Of a stretch of DNA of 64,000 bases, positions 12,306-26,234 are shown in pieces (the first letter of the stretch is position 1; every line of letters starts with the position of its first letter). The notes beneath the pieces were generated by a model that was given only the letters and a program-made list of their open reading frames with translations, was not told the origin of the DNA and made no database searches. A program made the position numbers and the translations under genes. The DNA comes from Daucus carota subsp. sativus (Eukaryota > Streptophyta > Magnoliopsida > Apiales > Apiaceae). Location of the stretch: the NCBI RefSeq assembly GCF_001625215.2, contig NC_030389.2:408930-472929 (forward strand), read 5' to 3'.

Positions 12306-13894
12306 TCATGATGGCGCCCAGAAACAGTGTAGTCGCGCACAGTGGACATGCGCATATAGGAGTACCATCAGGTATGGTGAAATTCTGACCTTTTGGGTTG
12401 TCTGTAGAGGAAGATTTTGGGAGCTGCGCTTCCCAACTATGACCTCTTTCACTGCCATCCCTGACCCATCTCTAGCTGGGCTGAAGCATACCGGCAAGTA
12501 CTCATCACTGCTACATATGAAGAGGGTTCCTCCAAAGTGCTTAACGAGTCCCTCTCTCCCCTAATAAAAAAAAACACACTGAGCCATTTGGATTAACTTC
12601 AAAAAAAGTTTATTGCTTATATCATTATATGTAAGAAGCGGGTTATAAATGAAAACCAACTTTAAATTTATGAGTTTGTATAATGTTTTTGATATTTATA
12701 ATCTATTAAATATAAAAAATTATGGATATAAAATTAAAATAAGTCCCTGAAAAAGTTAGAAGTTACTATTTTCAACTTCGCACATTCTAACTTATAAATC
12801 AGAATAGAAATTGAGGTATAAGTTTTCTACACAAACGGTACGAACTAAGCAGATAAGTCCATAAACTTTTTTTTTAAAAAAAAAGCTTAGCTATACAAAC
12901 CCACTATTTTCTACGGTAAAACCAATCTTATTTCGAATGACAGATAAATCAATAATACCTGAATCTTAGCACAAACAACTTCACAGATCTTTGGGGTTTT
13001 AAAACCAATATCCCATGCTTTGTTATGAAACTCATTGTAAAACATCTTGACACCTCTTTTGTTGGTGAAGTTCACGAATGCATAGCCTTTGTTAACTCCA
13101 GTTCTGCAAAACCGACCAAAACCTCCTGAATAACAACAAACACTACAAGAAAACCTGGCAAATTCGACGTGAAAAATATTCCCATCTCCGCAAAAAATTC
13201 ACAAACTTACTGAAAATCGATAGGAAGATACACAAAATCATAAGCCGAGTAATTCCCATCTCCGCAGTCTTTCCCACCTTCATTCATCAACATGCAATGC
13301 TTGTCTAGCAGAATCAACAGCCCATCTCGCCTGTACCATCATCCCGAAACACAAACCCGAAAATCAGTAATTAATGGGAAAAAACAAATCGAATAAATTG
13401 AAATAAATGAGATAACAATGAGGGTTTCAAGTTTGATACGTCAATTTATTGGGCACATTTCTGATCATGACAGTAGTGATATTGGCACCAACATCCAAGT
13501 TTTCTTCTCCGTATTCCAAGGGCATAACTGGCTTTTGTCTCTTGTTAACCATAACACATGTCTGAACAACTCTGAAACATCCATCTTTGTCCTCAACATC
13601 ATCTTTATTTCCCCTTTTGCCCCTCTCGAACCTAGTATACCCCTTGGTGTTCATAAACCTAGTTTTGCTGCATGCACCGCCAAATCTTCGCCGCTGATGA
13701 CTTTGACCCGTTTCTTGACTCTTCAGTTGGTTGTGTGGAGCTTGTGGCGGCGGCTGAGCATGGTAATTGTTGATGTTGTAGAGGGTAAGAGGGTAAATAT
13801 GGGGGACGAAGAAGACGTAGTATGTAAAAGTTGATGGGAAGTATTCGGGGGCTTGGGGATTTAGAGCAACATGTGGAGGGAGAGATGTACTCAT
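12306..13894 (-). CDS. MCT1: Mei2-like C-terminal RRM protein (MCT1/MEI2 C-terminal-only type)
   Basis: Four minus-strand exons, read 13894-13440, 13330-13211, 13103-12959 and 12560-12306, join in phase to give about 324 residues. Residues 1 to about 140 are low-complexity (Pro/Tyr/His-rich, then basic). The RRM then begins with TTVMIRNVPNK and contains LDKHCMLMNE, SAYDFVYLPIDF, NKGYAFVNFTN and KICEVVCAKIQG, the hallmark sequence of the third RRM (RRM_2) of Mei2-like proteins. After it comes GLVKHFG...DEYLPVCFSPARDG, as in the family. The short length and single RRM fit the MCT class, which has only the Mei2 C-terminal RRM, rather than AML or TEL proteins with three. Mei2-like proteins bind RNA and regulate meiosis or meristem fate. 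The junctions all sit at conserved residues (NKLT|RDG, DFQ|TGV, KIQ|GRE). The 3' end is uncertain: the reading may instead splice from about 12388 to an exon near 12180. Confidence 0.82.
12590..12855. mobile_element. Diverged GTTTG-family element in an MCT1-like intron
   Basis: Located in the intron 12561-12958. It begins GCCATTTGGATTAACTT and ends near CACAAACGGTACGAACTAAG, with internal AAAAAGTTAGAAGTTACT and AACTTATAA blocks like the better copies at 10265 and 50652. It is degenerate, and the boundaries are approximate. Confidence 0.4.
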
Positions 13895-16800
13895 AGATGA
13901 TCAAAGTGAAGATAATTATGTTTAAAAGTATTTAATTATGTCTAGGCAAAACGCAGAAAAAGAAGAAAGACATGTTGTATGTGGAGAGAAGAAGAGTTGG
14001 AGAATATGAGCACTATGAAGATGTACATGGAGAAAACTAGAAGTGGAACGGAGAGTGGCGAAAGAACAACTGATAAGATATGTACAAGTACATTTACTTA
14101 TTATTTTATTTTATTTATTCAGGGAATTCGTATATTGAATTTGGTGTGAGGTGAGTATGTTGCACGTGGACAAGCCTTGAGCATAAAGTAGCTTTTCCAT
14201 TTTTTGCAGGCTTTATGATCATCAAACAAGCTATGCACTTGGAAATAAAATGGATTTGTTGGAGTCTATATTAAATTGATTATGTTCTGGAGTTTCTATT
14301 AAGGAGTGTTATGCTATGAGAAAAGATGTTGTTATAAAAATGTGATAATTGTTCAATAATTTTTTTTATAATTCATATATTTTTGAATTATATTATAAAA
14401 AGTAAGATTTTTAATAAGATTTGATACTGAAATTATTATAACTTCTAGTAAAAATTGAAAAATAACTGTTTATGAAATTATAGAAGGACTTAATTTTTCG
14501 AAAAAAGTTTTTGAACTAAAAAACTATTACTATTGCATAGCAACAACAATGCGAGAGACATTACCAAACTATACATACTGTTGGACACTTCTCATCAATT
14601 CTAGGCTTCTAGCGTACCTTTACATGGAGCATGTATATATTGGACTATTGGAGGAGGCCTTCATTATATGGGTCAGCCAAATTTGGGCCAGCCCATGAGT
14701 TAACTTCTGACTGCTGCTATAAAGTTCCAAATACATCGACATAGAATGGACTTTCAGGATAAAAATATCATTAACACCTTTCGAAAATTGGTCATCGATT
14801 CTTATAAAATCTCAAAAATTAATAATAAAATGAATTATGCTCGCAACTCATTCATAATTCCATACCATTCCTATATAAATTTATGTACCGAATTTTATCA
14901 TTTTTTGTTATACCAAATATCCGGACCTTCAAAAACTGGTAGCACAACATCTCAATACATTTCGTTCTAACAGAAAATTAACCTCAGAGCATACGTGTTG
15001 CACAATCTCACATTCGTATTTACATTCCTTTTTAACACTTTGAACTGTCAAAACGTCACAACTGCTGAAGAGTAAAGTCACACTCACGTTACTAGCCAGG
15101 AGCAGGACCACCTCATTGACGGTAAAATAAAGAAGTTTGCATGTGGCTTTCAAACCAAACCAACCTTGTGTATATAAATATTATTACATGCATTTAATCA
15201 TGAAAACTTCAGCTGCTCCGTTTCTTGCTTTTCACTCTTCCTCCTTCGTAATTTTATTTTCTATTCACTGAATGCACCACTCCCAAACTGAGCTCGAAAT
15301 CAAAATTTGAAATAAACAATCTTGTAATTCATTAATTTTTAGAGATAAGAGTAGGTTTGTAATTTGAGTCGACTGCTCCGAGCAGCTCAAATCTAAATTC
15401 GTTTAATAAGATTCGACCTGGCTCAAGTTCATATACGAACCGAAGTCGAACAAGATATCATACCCGTTTAATTAAACGAGCTAGACTCGACTCGTAAAAT
15501 TAAACAAGCCAATTTCAGGTAAAAATTTAAACTCGATTAAGTGTAAAATGAAATGAACCGGCGGCTAGTTTAGCTAAACGAGTCAGCTAGACTCAACTCG
15601 TAAAGTTAAACGAGTCGAGTTCGGACAAAGGTTAAACGACGCGACTCGAATTATGCCCGGCTCAAAACTCGACTTCTTCGGTCCGAATTAGAATTCTATG
15701 ACAAAATGCTCAATTTCAAATTTTTACCAATTCGATTAAACTCAACTCGAATTACATCCGGTTTGAAATTTGGCTAGATATAAAGTCCTATAACCGAGGC
15801 TCAATTTCAGGTTTTTACTAAACGTTAACGAAAAACCATAAAATATGCAATTATGTTTCGTGTGAATATTAAGTTGATTCTAAAATGAAACAACATTCTT
15901 TTTTTTTTGTCAAAATATTATCTAGTTCATTCATTCATCTATGATGATGTATATATAGTAGGTACCTTGTTTATCCCTTATTTTAACCACTACTTAGTTG
16001 AAACAACCACATCAATATTTAACTATAGGATTGATGAAGAATAAGACACAAATCAAATTCTGGATTTCGTAATAATTGTATATATGTGTAGACTTATAGT
16101 CTCTTCTATCGTTGCGACCGAATAATAAAATGATTCGAATATGGTGTCGATTCCGAGGGTTCTCTCTGGAGCAAAATTTAGAGCATCTCTAATTTCTTGT
16201 ATCGACAATATAGAAGTTTGATCAATGAAGTTCTATATTTACAAAAAGTTAGACGCTCACAAACTATTCTTGAAAACAATTGTTAACAACTAAATTTGTC
16301 TCAATTTTATCAGCACAAGTAATGCATTGATAAAGATTAATCCATTTGTAATCCAATAAATCTATCAAATATTTTAATTTGTAAAATGATATAATTATTT
16401 ATGATTTTATCTGTATGGTAACGAGTAACGACCATCTGTCATGTGACTCATGTCGATGCCGAGAAAAGTCGATTAAAACAGGTCCCATTGAAAAAACGAA
16501 AAACAAAAAAACACACCAGTGGACTCTATAGTCCAGACGTTACGTTAACACTCGCACTGAGCTTTACATCAAAATCAGCATCTCGTTAAAAAATAGATAT
16601 TTGCATTATACCGTCGTCATCACTTTTTCATGTCTTAATACATGTTCGCTGTATAAAGATGCAACATTTTAATGAACCCTCCTCCCTTCTCACGTGAAAT
16701 CTCATCCTGTCTTTCTTTTCCACTTTTCTTACCAAACCGCACTCTTCAGTTTACATCCTGTTCTAATCTCTGATTATTTTATAGAGTAAAAGGCTAGATA

Positions 16801-17603
16801 TCTTTTAGTATTGCTCCTGCATAGATCAATACCAGATTTTTTCATAAAAAAATAGATGAAAAATTATTTGATAAATTTAAAAATATTTTTTTCAACAAAA
16901 AAATTTAATTCGAAATTAATTTTGAAAAAGCAAGTCTCTCATATGTTTATAAAAAGTTGTTTTTCAACTTTTATGGGGAACTGTCGTTTTACTACCAAAA
17001 CTCATCAAAAACATTATTTCTTATATTATAACTCAAAATATGTAAATATAAAAGAATTATTCCATCAGTCCCCCTCAATTGTTCACATTGGAGGACGAGG
17101 GCTCGACACACATTATAGCGCTCTCATAAAATATAGTTTCATAGATTATTTTGAATTTTTTTCTTCTGATTAAATATTTATAAAAAACGAAAATTTTCAA
17201 AAATAAAATAAAATATGAAACTATGCTTACTATGCGCCTTCAAATGCGTGTCGAGTAATGCAAAAAAAGTATAAAGAAATGAGAGAGGCAGAGGGAATAC
17301 TAAACAATTTTCTGAAATCTGCAACATCACTTTTTTTACCTGTACTTTTTTTGACAACATCACAATTTTTAACAACAATACCAAACAGACTCTAAATCAA
17401 TATAAAAATAGCTAAAATCTCAAATAAATACATAAAATAGTAATTTTTTATAAATTCATATATGAATCTAGAGAGAATTACTATATATTGATTAATATAA
17501 TTAATATTTATAAATTTACACAAAAGTACATGCATTTAGTATAATTGCTCCCTTCTTAATCCAATATTTTCTTATAACCGGTGTCATTTAGGATATACTA
17601 CAG
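13895..17603. other. Gene-poor spacer
   Basis: The first few hundred bases are the likely promoter of the minus-strand MCT1-like gene. The rest is AT-rich. Open frames such as 14746-14970 and 16856-17173 are low-complexity and AT-driven. A GGGCCAGCCCA motif lies near 14686. A local repeat zone at 15360-15800 is listed separately. Confidence 0.45.
15360..15800. repeat. Degenerate repeat rich in TCGA/CTCGACTCG words
   Basis: Variants of AAACGAG, GACTCGACTCG and AACTCGA recur many times on both strands over about 440 bases, giving a self-complementary, locally repetitive tract. A smaller stretch of similar style occurs at about 30990-31130. Probably a decayed dispersed repeat; no coding potential. 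Confidence 0.45.
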
Positions 17604-17873
17604 GGGTCACGCTCAAAAGAGAACCGATACTTAAAATAGAATCATAGAATCGCTAAGGTTCTGTTGCAAAATTCTAAATTTTAAATAGTTTTTCGGGATC
17701 TGAATCTAAATAAGTATTTTCTTACATCGTTGTGTGTGTTCAAAAATAATTTTAAAATATAATACATAAACACGACACTTTTTGCATGTATAATTCTACT
17801 GCAGAACTCTTATAAATACTAGAAGGTTCTAAGAGTTTGTAGGATAATGGTTCTAAGAAAAAACAACACCCTA
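17604..17873 (-). mobile_element. Older copy of the GGGTC-ended MITE family
   Basis: This aligns with the reverse complement of the well-preserved element at 55774-56082: both have GCTCAA-AGAGAACC after the end, a TTAAAATAGAA block, AAATTTTAAATAG, and CATCGTTGTGTGTGTTCAAAAA. Mutations have broken most of the palindromic GTTCTGC motifs and the right terminus. Boundaries are approximate and no convincing target duplication remains. Confidence 0.65.
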
Positions 17874-18194
17874 TATTATAGAGTTGTTTAAGGCATCTGA
17901 TAGACTGATACGGAATGGAGAAATTATATTACGAGACGTACACAATTGGATGTTCCAAAAGAGGATTTAGTGTGGAATCAACATAGGAGGAGTGTTCAAA
18001 GACAAATATTTCAATATTTTTTTTCAATATATGACTCAAGATGCATGGTCACAAATACTGACAGTTATCATAAAATAACAAATTTAAGGTTAATTCTGAC
18101 TCTATTGTTTTTGAGCATCCTACTTGCTTAGCCACGCTTTTGTAGCTAAAATTAACTACAGACAACTAATAGAGGCGTCATCAAGATGCTTACA

Positions 18195-18330
18195 AGAAAA
18201 AGTCTCTAAAATTGGCTGAAATTACAAGAATTAGGGCAGCATTAAGCTGGATTAGAGAGATGCACTACAACAATATTTGATGTTGATACTGATTTCTTGA
18301 GGGTGGCACAAGCCACTCAATCTTGATCAT
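18195..18330 (+). pseudogene. Remnant of a LINE RNase H (RVT_3-like) domain
   Basis: Conceptual reading gives AEITRIRAALSWIREMHYNN, then after a one-base frame change FDVDTDFLRVAQATQS. This resembles the part of plant non-LTR RNase H domains that reads like AEALGLREALxWI followed by an acidic E/D-D and a QA(I/T) segment. It is frameshifted, short and isolated; no other LINE sequence is clear around it. Identification is from pattern memory only. Confidence 0.45.
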
Positions 18331-18881
18331 TAACTTGTCACATCTAGGTAGAGTGATTGAAGATCGTAGATTTCACCACGTTTAAAGGATCAAAATATGC
18401 TTATTAAATCTGTGGAATGATCGTCGAATAGAACGTGTCATTATCTTGTGAGCGAGATATAATCATATAATAGCTGAACTTATTTGACGAACTTATTGGT
18501 ATAATTTTAACAATTAATGAAAATTGATTTTCTTGTGGGAAAAAGTAATTTAATATATATACAGGAATTAAATTGACACTAAATTTGGATTTGTTATCCA
18601 GATAAAAAGTAAATCAAGTACTGTAAAAACAGGCACCGTAATTATTCCCGCTTCTACACCAAAGTTTTGAAAACAAACACACCTCCCCTCTATTCTAGTT
18701 TAGCGCGGGTCCTTTTCCACCATTTTTAAACAGTTGCCACATCAGCTAGTATCTGTAAATTGGGAGCATAAAATAATATAAAACATTGCAAAGATATTAA
18801 AATAATAATAAATTTATCCGTCACTTTCTTTGCTACCTCCTCCCCACTCACTCCAGTCCTTTTGGCATCTTCAACCATAAG

Positions 18882-18922
<41 letters not shown>

Positions 18923-19237
18923 TATACACACAATTCATCCCTCCCTCCTTCCTCTCTCTCTCTGCCTCTCTCGAATACACACACACACGCAGCATCTCTC
19001 TCACTAAAATATAAAAAAATGGACAATGTTCTTCTTCTTCCACAACTTTACTTTAGTGAATCACACCATGTGAATCTCTGACACATTCTTCTTACTTGGA
19101 TTATACTCTCTCTTTGTCTTTCTCTCTCCCTCTCCATCTCTCTCATCTTCTTCACACACACAATCACTCAGTGTGTGTGAAAATTGTGATAGATAGACAG
19201 ATACAATATATACACACAGTACACCTAATTAGGGCAA
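18331..19237. promoter_or_regulatory. Upstream region and CT-rich 5' leader of the kinesin gene
   Basis: From about 18880 to 19170 the plus strand is strongly CT-rich: a pure (TC)n run at 18885-18918, then CTCTCTCTCTGCCTCTCTC and CTCTCTCCCTCTCCATCTC, with CA repeats. Pyrimidine-rich leaders and (TC)n/(GA)n near transcription starts are common in plants and can bind BPC (GAGA-binding) factors. The start codon at 19238 follows. Confidence 0.5.
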
Positions 19238-22200
19238 ATGTCTGGTAGAGGACGAAGCAACTCACCGTATCAACACAGAAAGCACTCAACGCCTCCATTC
19301 TCATCATCATCTTCATCGAATTCATTCGGAAAGCTCATGCCTCGGTCCTGCTCTTCCTCCGCGACGTCGTTTTACAGTTCGAGCAATGGCGGTTATAATA
19401 CTAGATCGGTCACTCCGAGTCGGAGTTACAGCAACTCAGGCTACGGAGCTCGGACGCCGGTGAATTATCCGTCGCCGGAGGAGTTGGAGTCGCCGGTGGA
19501 TTCTTCGCGATCCGGCGGTGATAGCATTTCGGTCACGATTCGGTTTCGGCCGTTGAGGTATTAGTGTTTGACTTGATTTGATTAAATTCGATTAGTTAGA
19601 TCTGTTTTCGAGTTGGTTAGGGTTTATGAATTGGATATGAGTTTGAATTTGAAATGATTATAATGTCTTGTGGTAGTGAACGGGAGTATCAGATTGGTGA
19701 TGAACTTGCTTGGTATGCTGATGGTGATAAAATTGTTCGGAATGAGTATAATCCGATGACTTCTTATGCATTTGGTATGATTTGTACGTTTTTTTATAAA
19801 TATTAGTGTATATATTTTAGGCGATGACCGAGAGTAGTCGTTAGTAATACTGATTGGTTAGCTGAGAACATGCAATTGAAGTGACTAGTAGAGTTTTAGC
19901 GACTGACAGTATCTGGTTTTGTCGCATCTGTTTTACTAATTTTTCATATGGCAGATAAGGTATTTGGACCTTCTACGGCTACTCAGGAAGTTTACGAAGT
20001 AGCTGGCCGACCTGTTGTAAAAAATGCAATGGAGGGTATCAATGGTATGAGTTACTCTCATTCATCATTCTAATTATAGACACTACTTTTGAGCACATTG
20101 CTAATGTGTAAGTGACAACATTCTTAGTTGAGAGCAAAGAAATTGTACGGCTAATAATTTAAATTCCAAGTTAAGAGCTAAGCGAGTTGCGATTATTATT
20201 TATTTACACTAATGCAAAGAATTCTGATGCTGTAGGAACTGTTTTTGCTTATGGTGTTACAAGCAGTGGAAAGACACATACTATGCATGTAAGTTTGTCT
20301 TAATCATCTGTGATACTTGGCCTTCCTTGGTTAATTTATCACATGTACTACATGTAGTAATTTCGATAATCATGCAAATGAGATTATTTTTTTGGTTATC
20401 AGTGGTGCTTATATTAAATTAGTTCGGAGTACTTTTATCAATGAGAATCAAGACATGGAGTGGCAGTTCTAGCATTTTGTTCTAGTGATCGTTGCTCAGC
20501 AAAATTAAATTCCTTGTAGGACTTCAGAAAACAATGAACTATTCTGGTACATATGCTGTATTATGAATGACTGCACATCGGCTTCCATTAGTTGCATTAT
20601 CTGGATATAAGCATGTGTAGTGTTCACTTATATGATGTATATTACTCTGTAAAGAACCCTTATTAACATTAGTACAAAGTATCTCTAATTACATATGTTT
20701 CCGGTGTGTCTATTTATCCTGTGAATGTGATTATGCTCCTCCTGGGACTTGGTCTTGTCTTGATAATTTTTAAAACTGATATTATCTTTGACATTGTTGA
20801 TGGAACCATAGTTTTTGATGTTTTTTACTTTTCACCAACTTTCCCTACAGGGAGATCAAAATTCTCCAGGTATCATACCTTTGGCAATAAAAGATGTCTT
20901 CAGCATCATTCAAGATGTAAGTCACATGCAAGACTTATATGTACCTTATATCAGTGTGTAGTACGTTGGATAGCATTCGACCAAGTTATTGATGTTGCTT
21001 TGCTGTTAGCAACATTTCTGTTGAATATTTATGTGTGTAAATTGTAATCCTTGATCTTGTTTTGATTCAAAGTTTTTTTACTTTTCCAGACACCGGGAAG
21101 GGAATTCTTGCTCCGCGTATCCTATCTTGAAATCTATAATGAGGTCAGCTATGCATTTTCAAGATTGTAGCACATAGTTGTGGGTATGATTAATCTTCAT
21201 CCAAAATGTGATGAACATGCTGTTCCAAAATCAAAATGTTAAAATATCATATGTTCTATATTATAGTGTATTTCTTTATCACAATTTTAATACACCAATT
21301 GCATTCTTTTATGGTCTCTGTATAGCTAGCCCTCATTCTTAAACATATTACTAGTGTGTGTTTTCTTACAAGGGTATGATACTGGTTTCTAATATAGAAC
21401 ATCCTTTGGAATTCAGGTGATAAATGACTTGCTTGATCCAACTGGGCAAAACTTGCGAGTCAGAGAAGATGCACAGGTATCTATAGTCCCTTTGCCTCTT
21501 TATTTTTCTCGGAAGTCCTACCTGAAATGGAGATGGTTTGCTTTTTTTATTTTTTATTTTTGGTGCAGTATTCTTTGACAAATCATCTAATTTAAAATAT
21601 AGATTAATTTGTGTTTCCGTATGATAAATAGTTTAAATTTTAACTCGAATACTTACTACTTTTCTTGCTGTAAGTTGGCTATATCATTAATTAAAGCTCT
21701 CTCTCAACAGGGTACGTATGTCGAGGGTATAAAGGAAGAAGTTGTCTTGTCACCTGGGCATGCACTTTCCTTTATTGCTGCTGGAGAAGGTATTAAAGAA
21801 AGTTTAATATATATCTATATCTATAACAAAACCTGCAGATTTAGCAAAAAGAAAAAAAACACCCCGCAGAAGATGTGTGTCTCTATGGATTCTACTCCTA
21901 GCTTAATTTTAGGAGTATTTTTAAGGTCTGATCTACGATTTATAACAATTTTCTTTTGATGGCAGAGCACCGGCATGTTGGCTCAAACAATTTTAACCTT
22001 TTTAGTAGCCGCAGTCACACAATTTTCACATTGGTATGGATTTGACATTCTGACAATTTTATTGTTTGCTCTAGCTTTTAAGTAGTGAATCCTATAGTCT
22101 TTTTGTACACTATCATGTCAGATGTTTCTTCAGATTATCCTGTGTTCTGATCCCCTTTATGCATTATCATAACGTACATCTTGTTTGTGGTTTGTTTAGC

Positions 22201-25200
22201 TTTCCACACTTTAGCACTTATAATCATATCGTTCATGTTTTAAACGTATATACTTTTCTTCGTTTCCTATCTGGTTTTCTCATATATGTCAAAGGCAGCT
22301 AGATTGTTTTTCCATCATTTGTTTCCTTAGTGCCATTCCCTTTATTTGCAATATCTGCTCTCATGCAACATCTACATTCCTGATATATATTAGCCTTTCT
22401 AAGCCACATATTAATGTCAATACACAATCAGCACTCTTTCATATATCTGCATGTTTTCAGATGATTGAAAGTAGTGCCCATGGTGATGAATACGATGGAG
22501 TGATCTTCTCTCAACTTGTATGGCTATTTACTCTATCAACATTTGCCATTTTAAAAGTATATATTTTCTTCTTTGGTACCCTGTATCTCAATGCCCTCTT
22601 TTCTCCTAATATAGAATCTAATAGATCTTGCTGGATCTGAGAGCTCAAAAACTGAAACTACTGGTCTAAGGAGGAAGGAAGGATCGTACATAAACAAAAG
22701 TCTTTTGACACTCGGAACGGTAAGCTTCTAATAGGTTCTGTTATGAATAAAATAGATGTAAGGGACCCTCTAAATCATAATTCAACAATTTTTGGAGATC
22801 CCTCCTACTTATTTATGCTTCTTGTTAGTCTATACTCATGCTCAAAAAGCTATTGTTCTTGTTTTTCATGTTTTAACTTGGTGTATATCTGACTTTAAGG
22901 TGATTGGTAAGCTTAGTGAGGGCAAGGCATCTCATGTACCATATCGAGATTCTAAACTTACTCGCCTCCTTCAATCCTCCCTTAGTGGGCACGGACATGT
23001 TTCGGTATGTTAGACTACTGTTATTTACCACTCAAAACTGGTTTGATCTTATCTGTAAAACATTTACCCGTCTTTCTGCAAGAAGCTATGTGTGCATATT
23101 TCAATAAGCCTACATCTCTCACCTTTCACCTGTACCTGCAAGGCACTGGAAGAAAATAGTATTGACATAATCGAATATTAACTTTGAACTTGCTTTCTTC
23201 AGCTTATCTGCACGATTACTCCTGCATCAAGTAATATGGAGGAAACTCATAACACACTGAAATTCGCAAGCAGGGCAAAACGTGTTGAAATCTATGCCTC
23301 GCGGAATAAGGTTTGTGTTAGAGATGGAAAATTTTATTTGATCAAATGCGAAACTTCAACTGTGCATTTAAAATATGTTTTGGTCTAGATAATTGATGAA
23401 AAGTCACTGATCAAGAAGTATCAAAGAGAAATATCTGTACTTAAGGATGAGCTGGATCAGCTAAGGAGGGGTATGCTTGTTGGAATCCATCCTGAGGAAA
23501 TTATGACCTTAAAACAAAAGGTTTCATCTTACCTATTTTCCTCCATATCCTTCTAACGTTTTTTAATTGCCATTTAAAGAGGGGGTATGCAAGTGTGATT
23601 TGCTAACGGTTTGTTGCTGTCGCGAATTATGTCAGTAACAAATTTTATTTATTTACATTGCAAGTTAACTTCTTCTATTGGTCAGATAGCTAAACTTCGG
23701 TTCTTCCTGTATGACAATCATCTTACTTTTGTTATTAAGCTGGAAGAAGGACAAGTGAAAATGCAATCAAGATTGGAAGAAGAGGAAGAAGCCAAGGCTG
23801 CTTTGATGAGTAGGATCCAGAGGCTGACCAAATTGATACTCGTTTCATCTAAAAATTCAATTCCTGGTTTGAGTGAGATTTCTGGTCATCAGGGAAGTCT
23901 TTCTGTTGGCGAAGATGATGTAAGTTATCCAGTTTACTATTGTGATGTACATGTTAGTACCTTTTGGATTTGCATGCTCAGATTAGAATACAGATCTTTT
24001 ATGGTAATGTGTAAAATGCCAAACCAAAACTGTTCCCTAATATTAAAATACGAGAAGCTTATTTTTAGCTTGTTTGGCATCGTTAAGTAACTTAAATATT
24101 TTTCCCTTACATTAAATTCACATGTATTTCTGTGTAGAAGCTGGATGTTCTAGGTGATGGTTCAGTACTCATGGATGGTGAAAATCAAAATACCATAGGA
24201 ATCGAATCTTATAATTCAAAGCAAAAATCTTCCAGCAAGTCGAATGATGATCTGTCTACACCAGGCAGTACAATGACTGAATCACTTCAAACTGGGGAAC
24301 TTATCAGCGGGTCATCGTGTGGTTCCAAAGTATGTTCATGCTCCATTATTACCTCTCTTATTTTATTATTTTAACTTGAAGGTAGACACATACACATACT
24401 TTCTGTTGCTCTACATTTCCTGTGCACTGTAGTGCAAGCTGAATATTATTACTTATCTACTTTACAATTATTTTGTTAATGATCCTTTAAATTGTTTCTT
24501 GCAATAGAGGCATAGTGGTACTTATCACTGGACTTAATGTCCACTATTACTCTCTTGGCTTGTAGGTAGGTATGTTGATGTCAGATCAGATTGACCTACT
24601 TGTTGAGCAAGTCAAGATGCTAGCAGGTGAGATTGCTTTCAGCACCAGCACCTTAAAGCGTTTAATGGAGCAATCTGCCAATGATCCTGAGGGATCAAGA
24701 ACTCAGGTATTTTTATTTCAATGTCTAGTCATACCTAGAACATTCAGTGGTAAAATAAATCTTATTATAATTGGTAGCAATGTTGTGAATATGCATGGAT
24801 ACACTGTGTGAGAAGTTTGATGAAAGTTATTCAGCATTACACTTGATCTAATGCCATTTGTTGCATCATGTTCTCTTGTATTACAATTTGGTGATAGTTA
24901 TTTTGACATGCTTAGCATATAGGCTTCAATCATATAATCAAATAGCTTTGCTTCTTCCATAGAGGTGTAATGATGTTTGCGGAAGCATCCTCCACTTAAG
25001 ACATGTTGTGGGTGATTTTTGCACTAGGGTTGATGACTTGATGGGCTCTATGTGGTGGCTCTGGGGTACCTGCACCCTTGTTTATATTTTTATAAATTGA
25101 CGATTATACCTTATCTGCAGGTGGTTTATTATTCTAATGGTATCAGTCTTGTTCACATCTATATTTTGACCCCACTCTACTGTTTTATAGTAGTTGAAGA

Positions 25201-26189
25201 TTAATGTAGCCTTCAGAACCCCTCTAATAATTAGGAAACGAACTATCAAGCAGACGATATGTCTATTTATGCTCACATCTAGTGCAAAAAACGATACAAG
25301 TTGGTTTTCCTTCTAGCTGTTTATCTATATTAATTTAAAGTATTTATATTAATCTATTATATATCTAATAGAACAAGTGTGAGTAATTTAATTCGTTGAG
25401 ACGAAACTACCCTTGCTCACAATACATATATATTCATAAATAGTGAGGCTATTATTGACTTTTTATTTTAACAAATTTATTAGACATTAATGTCTCTTCA
25501 TTAATATACATTAATTACTTTATAATTAAAACTCCAATATACATATAAGTATATATATACTCCCTCTGTCCCTCCCATTTCTTATTAAATGGGTTGAGCA
25601 CGGAGGTTAAGAAATATGTATAAAGTAGTGGAAAAATATGTATAAAGTAGTGGAAAAGAGGAAGAAAAGTGGGTGAAGTGGTGGGACCCATTGATTTTTA
25701 TTGTATAAAAACAAGATATTGGAGTAAAAGTAGTGTGAAAAGGAAAGAAAAATGGAGAAGTAGTGGGACCCATTAACTATTTTTGGTAAGTTTTGAAATG
25801 TAAAGAATTGGATGGGACACCCCAAAAACGAAAGTGTAAAGAAATGGGAGGGACGGAGGGAGTAATATTTATAATTATGATTTAATAAACATGATCATTA
25901 TTTGAAATTAATTTAATATTATATATGTTAAAACAATATATAATCATTTTTAAACTTTAAATTTTCCCCATAAATTTTGTAATTTTTTATATCCTGGCTG
26001 ATTTTCAAGCTATTAATCAAATCTCTTACCAATTAGACATCGATTTAACCGGATTTTACCAAATCGGATCAAAATTTGTCCGATTATCGATTATTCCGTT
26101 AATTCGGCTGATTTTTAGAATTTAATTATTATGATTTAATAAAATTTATATATATATATATACACACTCTAATATATACATATACATAC

Positions 26190-26234
<45 letters not shown>

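Noticed and set aside
13418..13834. 138-codon plus-strand frame
   Set aside because: It is antisense to exon 1 of the MCT1-like gene, whose reading is supported by a conserved RRM and splice phases.
25585..25825. Minus-strand frames rich in Phe/Ser/Thr
   Set aside because: They lie wholly in the Stowaway MITE and reflect its internal duplication.
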